Made by a program: the position numbers and the translations under genes
The notes under the pieces: generated by a model
Told to the model about the DNA's origin: nothing
Database searches by the model: none
Seen by the model: only the letters and a program-made list of their open reading frames with translations
Assembly: GCF_024868665.1 (NCBI RefSeq)
Contig: NC_079898.1
Span: 7,956,009 to 8,020,008, forward strand
DNA length: 64,000 nt
From: Triplophysa rosa
Lineage: Eukaryota; Chordata; Actinopteri; Cypriniformes; Nemacheilidae
Direction of reading: 5' to 3'
Part shown: piece by piece, positions 43,526 to 54,633 of the stretch
How positions within the stretch are numbered: position 1 is the stretch's first letter
How the letters are laid out: every line of letters starts with the position of its first letter

Positions 43526-45261
43526 TAAATGCTAATATTTGTTGTTATTTTTGACTCCCTAACATTTTTCATGATGATTTTTTTCTGTGACAAACGGCAT
43601 TACGTGAACACCTAATAAAAATATTTAATGCCCAAACTATGTGTTTTCTTACAACTATTAAAACTTTGTATCCATCTCAGAAAATGAAATGTCATAATAT
43701 TTTCTTCTTAATAGGATGAATCCTTTCGTTATTTCCCTTCATTTTTAATTAGCTTTTGATAAAAGCATCTATACTTTATGATTACTTTTATGATTTGAAA
43801 TTACTTCACTTAGTAGGCAATGTGAAAGCTTACTACCTCTTTCCTTCTTTTTTCCATCGCATTAACGTATGGTTTAGATGTGAATTAAAATAATCTGATT
43901 AATTCGTGTAATAAAGTTCGGCCAGGTTACCGTATCTGTCCTCTTTTTATTCGTATATATAAATGCACGTACTCCAAAAATCTTGTAAATATAATAACTT
44001 AAATGGAACATATTACTGTAATTGAGGACCGACTCAGCCTTCGCGTGGTAGGCTATGCATTATGCTTTTTCAATATGTAACCAGTCTAAAAGTAGTCTGA
44101 AACCAGCCTTGTGATATGCCAGGATGAACATGGTAACACGTGTGCTCAGACACTAGTAAGGCATCCAATCCACCAACATTTGAGAGTTGTATAATTTAAT
44201 AGTCACATATTCCACTGTCCTACAGGTGTTGCTGGATTTATATGTTTCTATTAACCTTACTTAGCAAATTGTGCATCTAACATAAAATAAATATGTACAT
44301 AAAATCTAATAAATATAATATAATACAAAATATATAAAAATATAAATATATTTCAAGAACACAACACTTATTTTCACACAGAAAATTAATGTTATTTTAC
44401 AAAAACAAAATGATATTTACATACAATATTTACATTTATAATATTTACAACATCCCACAATATTCACAAGTCAGGGTTGAAGAAACAAGACACACAGATT
44501 TAATTTGTCTCGTATTTCCTGCAAATTCCATGTCCTCTCGTCTCTGAAAAGTGAATAAGAAAGGAGCCCGGATTTCTTCTTTGTCCATGTCACCTTCATA
44601 TAATGTGTTTATAAATAAGTCACAAATTGTGATCATCCTCCTCCATTCTTAAAATCTTTGGTAGTTCAATCTTCCCAGCAAAGTGGCGTTGGTTCTCCTC
44701 CACCCACTCACAGGCCAGATGAATATTTCTCATGACCGCTGAGTCCTTTGTGCAATATAAGAAATTCCAAAAATAATGTAATTAATCAAGTGCTGCTCAT
44801 AAACACTTAAACAAAAAAGGTATACATAAACAAACAATAGTCAAGTAATACATAAAGATTTCCTCTACATACAGAGATTCTTGGTGTTGGGGTAATCTCA
44901 TCTGACTCAGGTGGAGTGACTTCTGTTTCATCTTTCTTTCTTGGGCGACTGGCTGTGGGATTTGACTGTAGAAAGTGACAGACATTACAATGTTTTAGGC
45001 GTGCATTATTTTATTTTTATATACTGCATGCATACTGGAAATGCACATTATGGAGGTTTTTTTCCAAAAATATAGTTATCAATACCATACCTTGTCAGAG
45101 GAAATGCCTGAATTAACTGATAGCATTACCACTTTCTGATTGTATGTCAGACTGATTAAAGATAGCAACTGAAAATCTGAATCATTTTTTATTCTTTTAA
45201 TGGTGTTCTCAGTCCTTCTTGATTAACAAATAACCATAAATAGATACAAACTTACCAAAGC

Positions 45262-45813
45262 TGTCATGGCTCTGCTTCATTTAGTCATGTTTTTCTTGGT
45301 CCTGCGGCAGAGCCATGACAAAGCCTTATGTTTTATGTGAGAAAACCATGAGTTGTTTGATTTTACTTCTCATGTGTTTTCTCGTGTCTTGTCATTGGCC
45401 CCGCCCCTCTCGTTTCACGTATTGCTTCCCATCTGTGTTTCATTACCCTCACCTGCCCTGTGTAATTGTCCCTCGTTTGTCTTTCCTATTTAATGCCCTC
45501 ATGTTTCATTGTCCTGTGTTCAGTCATTGTGTTTGGTGTGTCTTGCTGCGTTCTATGTGTTGATGTACCCTGGCTACCTGTCTCTCCCAAGTTCATGTTC
45601 CTGTTTGGATTGTCCCGTCAAGTCTTAGTAAGTGTTTGAGTTTAGTTTGTCAAGTGTTGTTTTAGTTCAGTTTAGTGTCAGTTAGTCTTCGTCCCGTTTA
45701 TCCTGTTTATCAGTTTTGTCTTTCCCCCTCGTGGGTGTTTCATTTGTTATTAAAGTTTTGTTAACCCCTTCACTGCTGCCTGCAATTGGGTTCTTCGCCC
45801 CTGTTCCGTGACA
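45262..45813 (+). mobile_element. Solo LTR, Gypsy-type, with 5-bp TSD
   Basis: TGTCATGGCTCTGC...CTGTTCCGTGACA, 552 bp, flanked by AAAGC on both sides (45257-45261, 45814-45818). It contains CCTATTTAATGCCC (TATA-like) and TTATTAAAG (polyadenylation region). It resembles the LTR at 54634 inverted and, in layout, the LTRs at 7816/9013. Confidence 0.9.
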
Positions 45814-45827
45814 AAAGCAAAACCAAA

Positions 45828-46261
45828 TGTGACCCTGGATCACAAAACCAGTCTTAAGTAGCACGGGAACATTTTTAGTAAAAGACAAAAATACATTGTG
45901 TGGGTCAAAATTATCGATTTTTCTTTTATGTCAAAAATCATTAGGATATTAAGCAAAGATCATGTTCCATGAAGATATTTTGTAAATTTCCTACCTTAAA
46001 TATATAAAAACTTTATTTTTGTGAGTGGATGGTCTGCCACAGTGCCCCTGATTAACAACTTCAAAGGCGATTTTCTCAATATTTAGATTTTTTTGCACTC
46101 TCAGATTCCAGAGTTTTAAACTGTTGTATCTGAGCCAGATATTGTCCTATTCTAACAACTCCTACATCAATAGAAAGCTTATTTATTCATCTTTCAGATT
46201 ATGTAAAAATCTCAATTTTGAAAAATTGACCCATAAGACTGGTTTTGTTGTCCAGGGTCAT
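45828..46261. mobile_element. MITE derived from the 19260-22088 element (about 434 bp)
   Basis: TGTGACCCTGGATCACAAAA at the left and TTTTGTTGTCCAGGGTCA at the right. The left 200 bp (ATGTTCCATGAAGATATTTT, AATTTCCTACC) and right 220 bp (AAGGCGATTTTCTCAATATT, AAAAATTGACCCATAAGACT) match the two subterminal parts of the gene-bearing element. The gene and about 2.4 kb are missing. Confidence 0.88.
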
Positions 46262-47505
46262 AAATGGCCTTGAGAGCATAACAGAGAGCCTACAGAAATA
46301 CAAAACCAAAACTATATTAAGAAATGTTTGTGGTTGGCACACAACAAGACAACTGTACAGCAATTATAAGACCACTTCACCATCAACATAAATACCCACA
46401 ATCAATTCCTACCAACTGAAGTGATGCACAAATATATACAGAATGTAGCTGCCAAGTCTGGTAATGACTTTTTGTTCAATGTTTAGGCAAACCTTTGTTT
46501 GCTCATAGTTTTGTTAAATATGTACTATATTCTTTCATAACTCTCCACTACAGATATTAAAGAGGTACATGCAAATAAGTTAAAAAGCTGTACCTCAAAA
46601 TCTGTCAGTACAGACATGTTCCAATGGCCTGGAGAAATGGAATTTACCAATTTTCTAAAGAAATACAACAAAACAATACATAGATTAAATAACACTATGG
46701 GCATTCAAATCCAAATAAAGACATAATTGATCATATTGCAATAAAAATGTTATGGTTTTAAAGAGAACGTCCCCTTCCTCTTCATAATGCATGACACAGT
46801 TCAGTTCATGAAATCACATAAGTATTGTTCCATCACTCCTCACACCTGTAAAAAAAATATTTTGTAGCTAGTTCATTTAAAAATAAATACAGGATAAAAC
46901 AAGGTGGTTTTCATAAGAACACAGACATTCATTTGTGTTAGTATAAACTCCAAACATGTGCATATTATTGGAGTGAATTCAGATGCCATTTTTTTGTTTT
47001 AATGCATTTACATTACAGGTGTTGTTTTGCTGAATTTTTTTAGTTACCTTTTGCCAGTGTCTTCTGTTAATATGAACCAGCAAGTTCCTTTGATATATCT
47101 GAATTCCAAAGTGTGTGCAAGTCACCCTGATTTGTTGCCGGACACGTAATCTTTTTGGAGGTGATGCTGGTGATGGAGGTGGTGCTGTTGATCCTATAGG
47201 GATGGAGGTGGTGCTGCTGATGCTATAGGGATGGTGGTGGTGCTGCTGGCAATGGAGGCTGTCCGGATGTTTTTACAGGTTTTAAAAGCTTTAATAATAC
47301 CATCCCGTCTGATTACTGTTGAAATGCAGTAGCAGTAGTGAAAATGTGGTGATGGTCTGCAGTTTAGACCAGACTTGATGATGGTCAAATCTAAAATGTA
47401 AAAAGAATAAATTAGCACAATTGTCTTGTTTACAACAGCAATGTTTATAGTGCTTTGCCTAGGAAGAAATGCCTTGTGGTGAAATGCCTTGCTCTAAAGC
47501 AGAAC

Positions 47506-47660
47506 ATAAGAATCAGAATCAGAATCAGAATCAGAAGAGCTTTATTGCCAAGTGTGCTTGCACACACAAGGAATTTTCTTTGGTGTTGGAAGCTTCTAGT
47601 ACAGACATTCAACACAATGACAATACAATATAATACGATTTACAGTCTAAAAGATTCTAA
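47506..47660 (-). mobile_element. LINE 3' tail with (GATTCT)n
   Basis: On the minus strand the sequence ends GGCAATAAAGCTCTTCTGATTCTGATTCTG-like in pieces: CTTGGCAATAAAGCTCTTC followed by about five GATTCT units. This is the usual 3' end of a fish LINE. The body is not present. Confidence 0.65.
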
Positions 47661-47689
47661 ATTGTGCATATATAANTCAGAGGATGGGG

Positions 47690-48565
47690 CCAACAGATGG
47701 TAGTCAAAGATCTTGCCATTGTTGCTGAGAGAAGCAGCCACTTGCTGTGGTTGAAATGGATGGACACAGTATGGGCTGCCAATTGACTTTGTAATAAAGT
47801 GGTGTAATGTTGTGTGTTGTAATGTTATGCCATACGGAACTGAGGGCATTGAGCATGCATTAATGGTGCCAGTGGGGCTAGAACAGCCTTAGCCAGCGGG
47901 TTGGCGCGTATGGTTGTGTTGCGCTGTTATGCCATACGGAACCGAGGGCACTGAGCATGCATTAACGGTGCCAATGGGGCTAGGACAGCCTAGCCAATCG
48001 GGTTGGCGTGTATGGTTGCGTTGAGGTGTGATGCCACTGAGATACCAGCAAATCCCCTAATCTGGATGAGCTAATTGATACAGGAAGTGGGGATCAGAGG
48101 ACAGGTCCAGTGGAGGATATCAAGAACTGGCCAAAGTTGCTGAATGAAGAAGCCACTGGCTTTGGTTGAAGCGGATGGACACAGTATGGGCTGCCAAATG
48201 ACCATATAACAACGCAACACATACCCAGGTCTGATCCGCCTGGGCTGGACCTCCCTTGGTTGAGGGTGTCTTGTGGTAAATGGCCAAAACACCCAATGAG
48301 GCTAAGGTACACAACTGACGATGTGTTGCATTGTTAGAAACCGTATAAAGTCCTTTTCAGCAGCACCTCACCAAAAGGCATCTTTCACCCAGGATAATGG
48401 ATTTGTTGAGGGTGGGATCAGATACACAACTGATAATATGAAGGTAAGGTAAGTATAAATTCTTGACTGCTCCTCTGTCACGATTAAAGCATGGGAAATG
48501 TCCTATTGGGCAATTAAACTGTGCTGAAATATTGGAATATAACGCCTAGTCCTACTAAGCAAATA
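47690..48565 (+). repeat. Dispersed repeat with internal tandem units, copy 2
   Basis: Two 103-bp units (GTTATGCCATACGGAAC) start at about 47823 and 47927. A second internal pair (GGATGGACACAGTATGGGCT) lies at about 47759 and 48175. The part 48246-48565 matches 6333-6750. An ambiguous base N is at 47676, just upstream. Confidence 0.7.
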
Positions 48566-49020
48566 TGTAACACAATTAATTAATAAAGCACAATAAGCTT
48601 ACCTAACTCCCTATTACAAAATAAAAAGCACAAACTAATTCACAAAAAAGACAGGACACAATGTACGGTATGCTTATTTTAATAATTAGAACCTTTATTG
48701 CAGAGGAGAAGCTTTGCCACAAGGTAAGCCAGTGTTTACTCCAAAGTTCATTTCCATAAGCAAAACATTGTTGTTTTGTCGAAACTTGTTTTGACCACTA
48801 TAATCCATCTGGAACATTAAACTCTATCAATTTAATTCACATCGTATTATAATACAACCTATCCTCCAACCCAAAAGTCTCTCATAATGACATTTAATAC
48901 TGATAACATGAAGATATGATAATGACAATGTTTATATGCAGTACATGTATATGCAAGCAAACTCTGTAATGTAGATCTATAACTGTAGATCTTTATTAAA
49001 GAGGTAGTTTACGTCAAAAC
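48566..49020. other. No gene seen
   Basis: AT-rich sequence downstream (minus strand) of the GIMAP-type pseudogene; it may include its 3' untranslated part. Confidence 0.4.
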
Positions 49021-49024
49021 ATTG

Positions 49025-51839
49025 TTACAAAACATTAATCTCTGCAAAGTCATCATTCGTCAGGTCTTTAAACTGAAACACTTTTGATTCCTTTGCGATC
49101 CAGATTGTGTGCTGAAGTTCGGGCGGTTGTATTTTACTGTAATTTCTATTTCTTTCTATGCGCCCTTGTTTATATTTAGCAATGGCTGTCTTTATTTCTA
49201 ATTCTGTGAGCGCACTGCTGTCTTTGGCAATCATCTCCTCTATCTTCTTCAGCAACTCTGAAACCTGAGCACTGTTCCCTGTCTGAGCAATGTTGAGTGA
49301 ATAAAATCTATTTCCACAGTTATACAGCAGTTTTTGTTTCTGGATAATAGATTGCTTTTCCTGTTCATCAGTAACAGTGAAAAGGATCATAACCCTCTCC
49401 CAGCATCTCTCCTCAAAAAACTTCTTCATACTCTCAATCTCTTTCTGCTCTTCAGTAAACTGCTTTACTGGTATGACTAGAAGGACAGCATAAGGTTTAC
49501 AGGAACACATACGGATGCAGTCCTGTATGTTTTTTTTATTTTCTCCAGTGGGAGATCAGAGTTAAACCAGTCAGGAGTGTCTATCACATACACCTGCCCC
49601 TTATCCACTGTTCCAATCTCTACTGTTATCTTCTGAGTGACTGTAGAGACACTAGCCTCGCACGTCTCTTTTCTCCCAAGTATCATCTTTCCTACAGCAG
49701 ACTTCCCAGACCCAGACATGCCCAGCAGGACAATCATAAGTTCTGATGCAGAACATCAGAAGATCATACCATGCATGTGGTCAAAACTGTCAATCAGCAA
49801 GAAACTGCAAAGTTATAAAAATATAGAGGTTAAATACATACTAGGCATAATACTGTACACAATGGGTGGTATCTCGGACAGGGATTATCTTAAACCAGGA
49901 CTAGATGGATAAATTTGGATATTTAAGTCGTTTTTTAAAAACATACTTTACAAAAAGCATTACTGTGTGCATCTTGAGACAAAACAATTGCACTATATTT
50001 TAAGATATATCAGTGTAAGTTGAAAGAAATTTCGATCAAGACACTTAACATAAACCCTGTCTGGGAAACCGGCCAAATATTTCTCATTCTGGTCAGAATG
50101 TACTGTTGATGTCTTGGAATCTGTGTACAGTTATTTGTACTATTTGTGCTCTTACTAAACATCTTAGTGGTTTGTGTCCATGAAATGTATGTAAATAGGC
50201 TCTAATATTGTATGGTTACCAATGCATTTACCAAAATTTTAATTTCTGTGTGCGTGTGTTCAAAATACAGTCATTCAGGTTTGGAAAGACATAGTAAATT
50301 ATTTAAATATATATATTTTTGTGGGTAAGTATCCCTTTAATCAGCTTTAAATATAAAGACCATAAAGTATTGTAATTGTATTGTATTTTGGCGACCATAT
50401 GTGCAGGTATTCTGAATTGTGAGGAACTGGTAATATACCAGTAAAGTGTAAAGAGTAAATACTTGTGGTTGCAGCCATTGCTGAATGCTGTCCAGAGCAT
50501 CTTTATTCTTCATGCATTGCAGTAATCCTGTATCCTCAAAGAAGAGACAGTCCACTGTAAGTGTATTTGGCCTGTTTATACACTTGCTGCTGTCTGGTAC
50601 AATTTTCTCTGGGTCAAATGTGTGATGGAGGACCATGATAATGGCTGCTTTAGACTCTGTTCAAATGCAGAGGTCAAACTATTATTACAAACTCTCAATT
50701 TGACAATGTAAATCATTAATACTACATTGAAGTGGAGAATGTTGTGAATGTTGTAACACATGGTGAGTTTTAACATCATACTGTAAGTTTAATCATTTAG
50801 AAATTAGAGAAACTAGTTACTACAGCGTGTAGCTATGAAGTTAGGTTTTATCCTTTAAATCTTTTCAAAATATATATAGGATTGAAAGAAGACCTATGAT
50901 AGACTCGGCATCCATCCAGGGTGTGGCTAGAGCTAGAGCCCTCTTGTGAGCCACCAGAGGACAACTCGGAGGATGGATGGGTGAATTTACAGGATTAAAG
51001 CGAAGCTGGTTGTAACTAGTCAGTCTATGTTTTTGTTTATATGTTTAAAATTTGTGTATTTCTTTTTAATATTTTTAGTTTCCACTTTGTTTGGATTTAA
51101 ATGCTTAAAATAAAATGAGGATAGTGCAGGGGTGAGCATACTGTTAAACCACACAAATAATATTGGTTGGGAGTTTTTTCTATTGTTTCATTTTTATAAA
51201 TGACTCCTAGCCACCCTCAGATTGGAATGTGTAGTAGATTTCGAAACTGCTTTAATTTTAAGCAGTTAAATATAAAAATTTAGTATACATAATGAAAAAT
51301 ACTATAAAATTAATGTTACAACACTCTGGTCAATATCTCTTATTACATTCTTATCCACATACAGTACATTACCTGAGAGTCCATTAAGTTTTTTTAGTGC
51401 AGCTTCAATGTCAGTTCCTGCCCTTGAAACGACAAGGCATTAAACCACTATAACATCACATTCCTGCACGGACACTTCCTTTAGACCTAGTGTTTGAAGG
51501 TGATTGATAATCTCTTCCTGACAATTTAATGTCTTTCCACATATGAGGATGTGATATTTATTTCCTTCAAGAAAAAAAAAATATGGTTCAAAGTACCTTC
51601 CAACAAGTCATATAGTAACTTTATTTAAATTATGCCATTCAATTCCATCATTTATATTTATCTCATTAGACATAAGGAAATAAGCTGACAGCTCTGTAGT
51701 GTTTAGAAAATTACCGCCAATTTTAGAAGGTTGACTAATGGGTTCTGCTAGCCCAGAATCTTCATTGTCCGTGCTTGACTGGCCAGCTGCTCTCTGGCAT
51801 CCACTTGTGTCAGGTTGCTGGCTCATTTTTATTTTGGTT
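49025..51839 (-). pseudogene. GIMAP-type (AIG1 family) GTPase pseudogene, four exons
   Basis: Minus-strand exons are 51839-51597 (ATG at 51826), 51564-51373, 50656-50463 and 49742-49025. The second and third join to give RAGTDIEAALKKLNGLSESK and AAIIMVLHHTFDPEKIVPDS, an N-terminal part I know from fish GIMAP-like proteins. The last encodes the G domain: P-loop GMSGSGKSAVG, switch DTPDWF, then PYAVLLVIPVKQFTEEQK. AIG1 GTPases bind GTP and act on membranes in lymphocytes. Damage: frame change at the end of exon 1, a TAA at 51442-51440 in VVV*CLVVSRAGT, and a frameshift in the A8 run at 49537-49530 between P-loop half and the rest. Phase between exons 3 and 4 also does not fit, so an exon may be missing. 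Confidence 0.75.
49868..50073. mobile_element. Decayed MITE of the 54.1-kb family
   Basis: TCTCGGACAGGGATTATC at the left and ACCCTGTCTGGGAAACCGG at the right, with the internal TGTGCATCTTGAGACAAAAC shared with 54115-54575. It lies just upstream, on the minus strand, of the last GIMAP exon, within an intron. Confidence 0.65.
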
Positions 51840-51849
51840 CTGAAATAGA

Positions 51850-52461
51850 TCATACACGTTTAAGTGTTCTGCATAATCAAGTTTATCTTAAACATGTTTA
51901 AAACGCAATTCACAAAAGAGAAGGTGCTCTCTTAGACAAAATATATTGCCACAATGTTGTTATTCTTCATATTTATTATTATATATGTGTATTTAAATGT
52001 ACAGTATATATGCATGCATTTTTATTATATATAAATAATTATGTATTGTATAACATATAGAGATTTTAAATAAATATTACAATGCTAGTTCTGTAAGGGC
52101 ATACATTACAGTATATCAGTATTTTACTTATTTATTCAAGATCCCGTGTAGAGCATGTCTGGTATAAGTTTTTCCTTTAACATTCAATCAATTTTTATAT
52201 GAGGACCGCAGAGTGCTATGTTGGAGGACAAAACTTGTCGACTGACTGGCGCCTGACAAACGCAATACAGTTTGGTTAGAAAATTTGTCCAGGCTTGTTG
52301 TCTTCACCTAGACCCTACGACATTTGAGAGCGATTATATCAGGATTTTACTAAATCATTTACAAATATCAATTATTAAATATCATTTAATAACAAATAAT
52401 TCTCTTTCAGGATCATATTTGTTTTTCCTACATAGCTTGTAGTGGAGAATGTTTAAAACAC
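51850..52461. other. No gene seen
   Basis: AT-rich; 51950-52080 is TA-rich low-complexity sequence. Confidence 0.45.
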
Positions 52462-52619
52462 TACATTTATATTTATGCATTTGGCATACGCTTTTATCCA
52501 AAGCGACTTACATTGCATTGTAATATACATTTGTTTTGATAAAGTATGTGCAATCCTTGTGATCGAACCCATGACCTTGGCATTGCTAGCGTCGTGCTCT
52601 ACCCACTGAGCCACAGGAA
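52462..52619 (-). mobile_element. tRNA-derived SINE
   Basis: On the minus strand: TGTGGCTCAGTGGGTAGAGC (box A), GGGTTCGATC (box B), then the LINE-like tail GCTTTGGATAAAAGCG and AAATGCATAAATATAAATG. The tail of this type is shared by several fish SINEs. Confidence 0.82.
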
Positions 52620-53466
52620 AGCTAATACATATTTTGGTGGAGAAGAATGCAATAATATTTGCAAGTAAATATTGTTAGTGACTTTGCCAGTTTTATGAAT
52701 ATTCTAATGGTCTACAATGTATAGATTCAGGATAGCACAGGCCACACATACTGTATATTGGTACACTTTTCACCCAAACAGTTCATTAAAGAAGTGAGCT
52801 GAGATTAGGCCTAACTAGTTGCTTAGTAACATCTAGTAATTATTAATTGGTCAGTATAATCTATTGGCCATTTATTGCTCTGTATCATTTTATCATGGCC
52901 ATTTAATAAGGTGTTTACCACGCCCTATACAGTTGAAACAATGGCCACTAGATGTCGGTCAACTACAATGAAATAATTCGCAGTTTGTGCAGAAAAAGCA
53001 TGCTATGAAACAACCTTCAAGCATAAATCTAAACACAGTTTTGCTCAATATTTCGGCGTAGGCCTATAGCCTACATTTCAGGTATACACAACAGTCTGTC
53101 ATATATAGGGTGACGTTCGGGCCGTATAAGCTAATATAGCATAATTGCTCGGATAATCACCCATTCCCTTAAAAAATAAAATCAGGGACATAGGAGACAT
53201 GACATATAACAAAAATCCATTATCTGATCTCCACTTAAATTGATAGGTTTTTACACGATTACCAAAAAGCTGCCAAGGCATCACTATTTAGAGGCTACTC
53301 GACATGGTAGCTATATGACGCGCAAAATGAGATAACTCCGTTATTAAAATTGCAACTGTTACATTTCTTTGGTATAATGTAGCATTGGGGATGGGATGAC
53401 GCTTTAACGCTAAAGTTAACCTACTCCCGATTAATATGTCAGGAAGTGAAAAATAATTAGCAATGT
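52620..53466. other. No gene seen
   Basis: Unassigned AT-rich sequence; short frames only. Confidence 0.4.
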
Positions 53467-53705
53467 CGAGACAGCAATAGATCTATGGAAAAAATTGATG
53501 CATGTCTCAATGTTAAGTTTATCTTTAGTGGACGCTTTTCTTACCGTGCAATGCAAATTGTGTAAGTTCCGATGGCTTGTACATGGTGTAGCTCAAGTGC
53601 CGCCCACTAGGTCCCGCGGGGGGTGCTGGAGCTCCAGCGGGGGGGAGCTGGAGCTTTGCTCCACCCCTTTGGCTCTGCAGTGAGCACCATCTCAAAAAAT
53701 TACCG
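53467..53705 (-). repeat. Right arm of the 10-kb-spaced inverted repeat
   Basis: Inverted partner of 43310-43525. It has an extra GC-rich piece (GGGGGGTGCTGGAGCTCCAG) near 53618-53640 that is absent from the left arm. Confidence 0.8.
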
Positions 53706-54114
53706 CCTTGTGTAATACAGACCAATCAGCGCGTTCCTCAAGGCATAATTTCAAAACGACCAATCATTTTAAACAAAGACATAGAAAATAATTTAAATAA
53801 TTTAGAATTTTGAGTTCATAAAATTTATAATCCTAATTCGAAAGGTTTTTGCTGCCAAATAATTTGATTAAACACATTGGTTTAAGTTTTGATGCCAAAA
53901 TGTGGTATTTTAAATAATGTTAAATTATGATAATTTAATGTCTTTATTAATGACAACATTGGGGTTTACAGTGCAGAAACCCTTTCCCCAGGTGGGAAAA
54001 CCTAATTTGTTGAAGAAAAAGAGAAGGGAACAACCAAAGCCAATTTATTTCAAATGCCACTGATTGAGTTACGTGCTATTGAGACATTTCCCCCACAAAA
54101 TAAATCACATGTGA

Positions 54115-54575
54115 CCGGTTTCACAGACACGGCTTAGCTTAAGCCTGGACTAAGCCTTAGTTGAATTAATTATGTATGTGGCTTATATAAAAATGCCTTA
54201 GAAAACTACAGTACTGGTGTGCATCTTGAGACAAAACAATGGCACTGGTTTATCTTAATATATTTCTGGACATGTTATATTGAGTTTGACAGGTCAAACA
54301 TTCATTTTAGTCTGGGTCTAGCCTTAAGCCTTGTCTGTGAAACCGGGCCTTAAGGTTTAAGACTAGTCCCAGACTAAAATGAAAGTTTGAGTTGTCTTAA
54401 CTGAAATTAATGTGCACTGACATACCTTAAAATATACCATTGCCATTGCTTTGTCTCAAGATGCACACCAGTAATGCTTTTTACTGAGGCATTTTTATAA
54501 AAGCGATTTAAATATCCTAATTCCACTAAGGCATAGTCCTGGCTTAAGCTAAGCCATGTCTGTGAAACTGGGCCT
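54115..54575. mobile_element. Two MITE copies in inverted orientation forming a 460-bp palindrome
   Basis: Copy 1, 54115-54344, begins CCGGTTTCACAGACACGGCT and ends CTTGTCTGTGAAACCGGG. Copy 2, about 54346-54575, is the same element reversed and ends CATGTCTGTGAAACTGGG. TGCATCTTGAGACAAAACAA and its complement mark the middle of each. Together they could form one long hairpin. Confidence 0.8.
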
Positions 54576-54633
54576 TAGTCTTGTCTAAGTGGCTTATTAA
54601 ATATTAGAAATATCCACTAGCTTGAGCCAACTG

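Larger units (their letters stand above)
44420..47190 (-). pseudogene. Decayed multi-exon gene with zinc-finger-like exon and SMC-hinge-like domain
   Basis: Minus strand, 5' to 3'. An exon to 47048 has SPPKRLRVRQQIRVTCTHFG and YQRNLLVHINRRHWQK (finger-like). 46847 onward has ELNCVMHYEEEGDVLF with one stop. 46654-46594, 45135-45091, 44965-44873 and 44745 onward have clean AG/GT borders and join in frame: SISPGHWNMSVLTDFE, KVVMLSVNSGISSDK, RPRKKDETEVTPPESDEITP and MRNIHLACEWVEENQRHFAG. The last exon continues, through frameshifts, to EEIRAPFLFTFQRREDMEFA and EIRDKLNL, like the hinge of SMC5-type proteins. A solo LTR and a MITE sit in one intron. Transposon origin or a lost host gene are both possible. 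Confidence 0.5.
41021..53973. mobile_element. Possible 13-kb CACTG-ended element enclosing gene fragments
   Basis: CACTGTAAACCCTAATG begins at 41021 and its near mirror CATTGGGGTTTACAGTG ends at 53973. Fish EnSpm/CACTA-type elements often start CACTG. Flanks share only CA. Inside both ends, in inverted orientation, lie the paired repeats 43310-43525 and 53467-53705. Against this, the terminal match is short (about 16 bp) and the arms differ in length, so two independent copies are possible. Confidence 0.3.

Noticed and set aside
45080..45260. Simple reading of this stretch as intergenic
   Set aside because: The small exon 45135-45091 has correct AG/GT borders and phase with its neighbours, so it was kept in the pseudogene.
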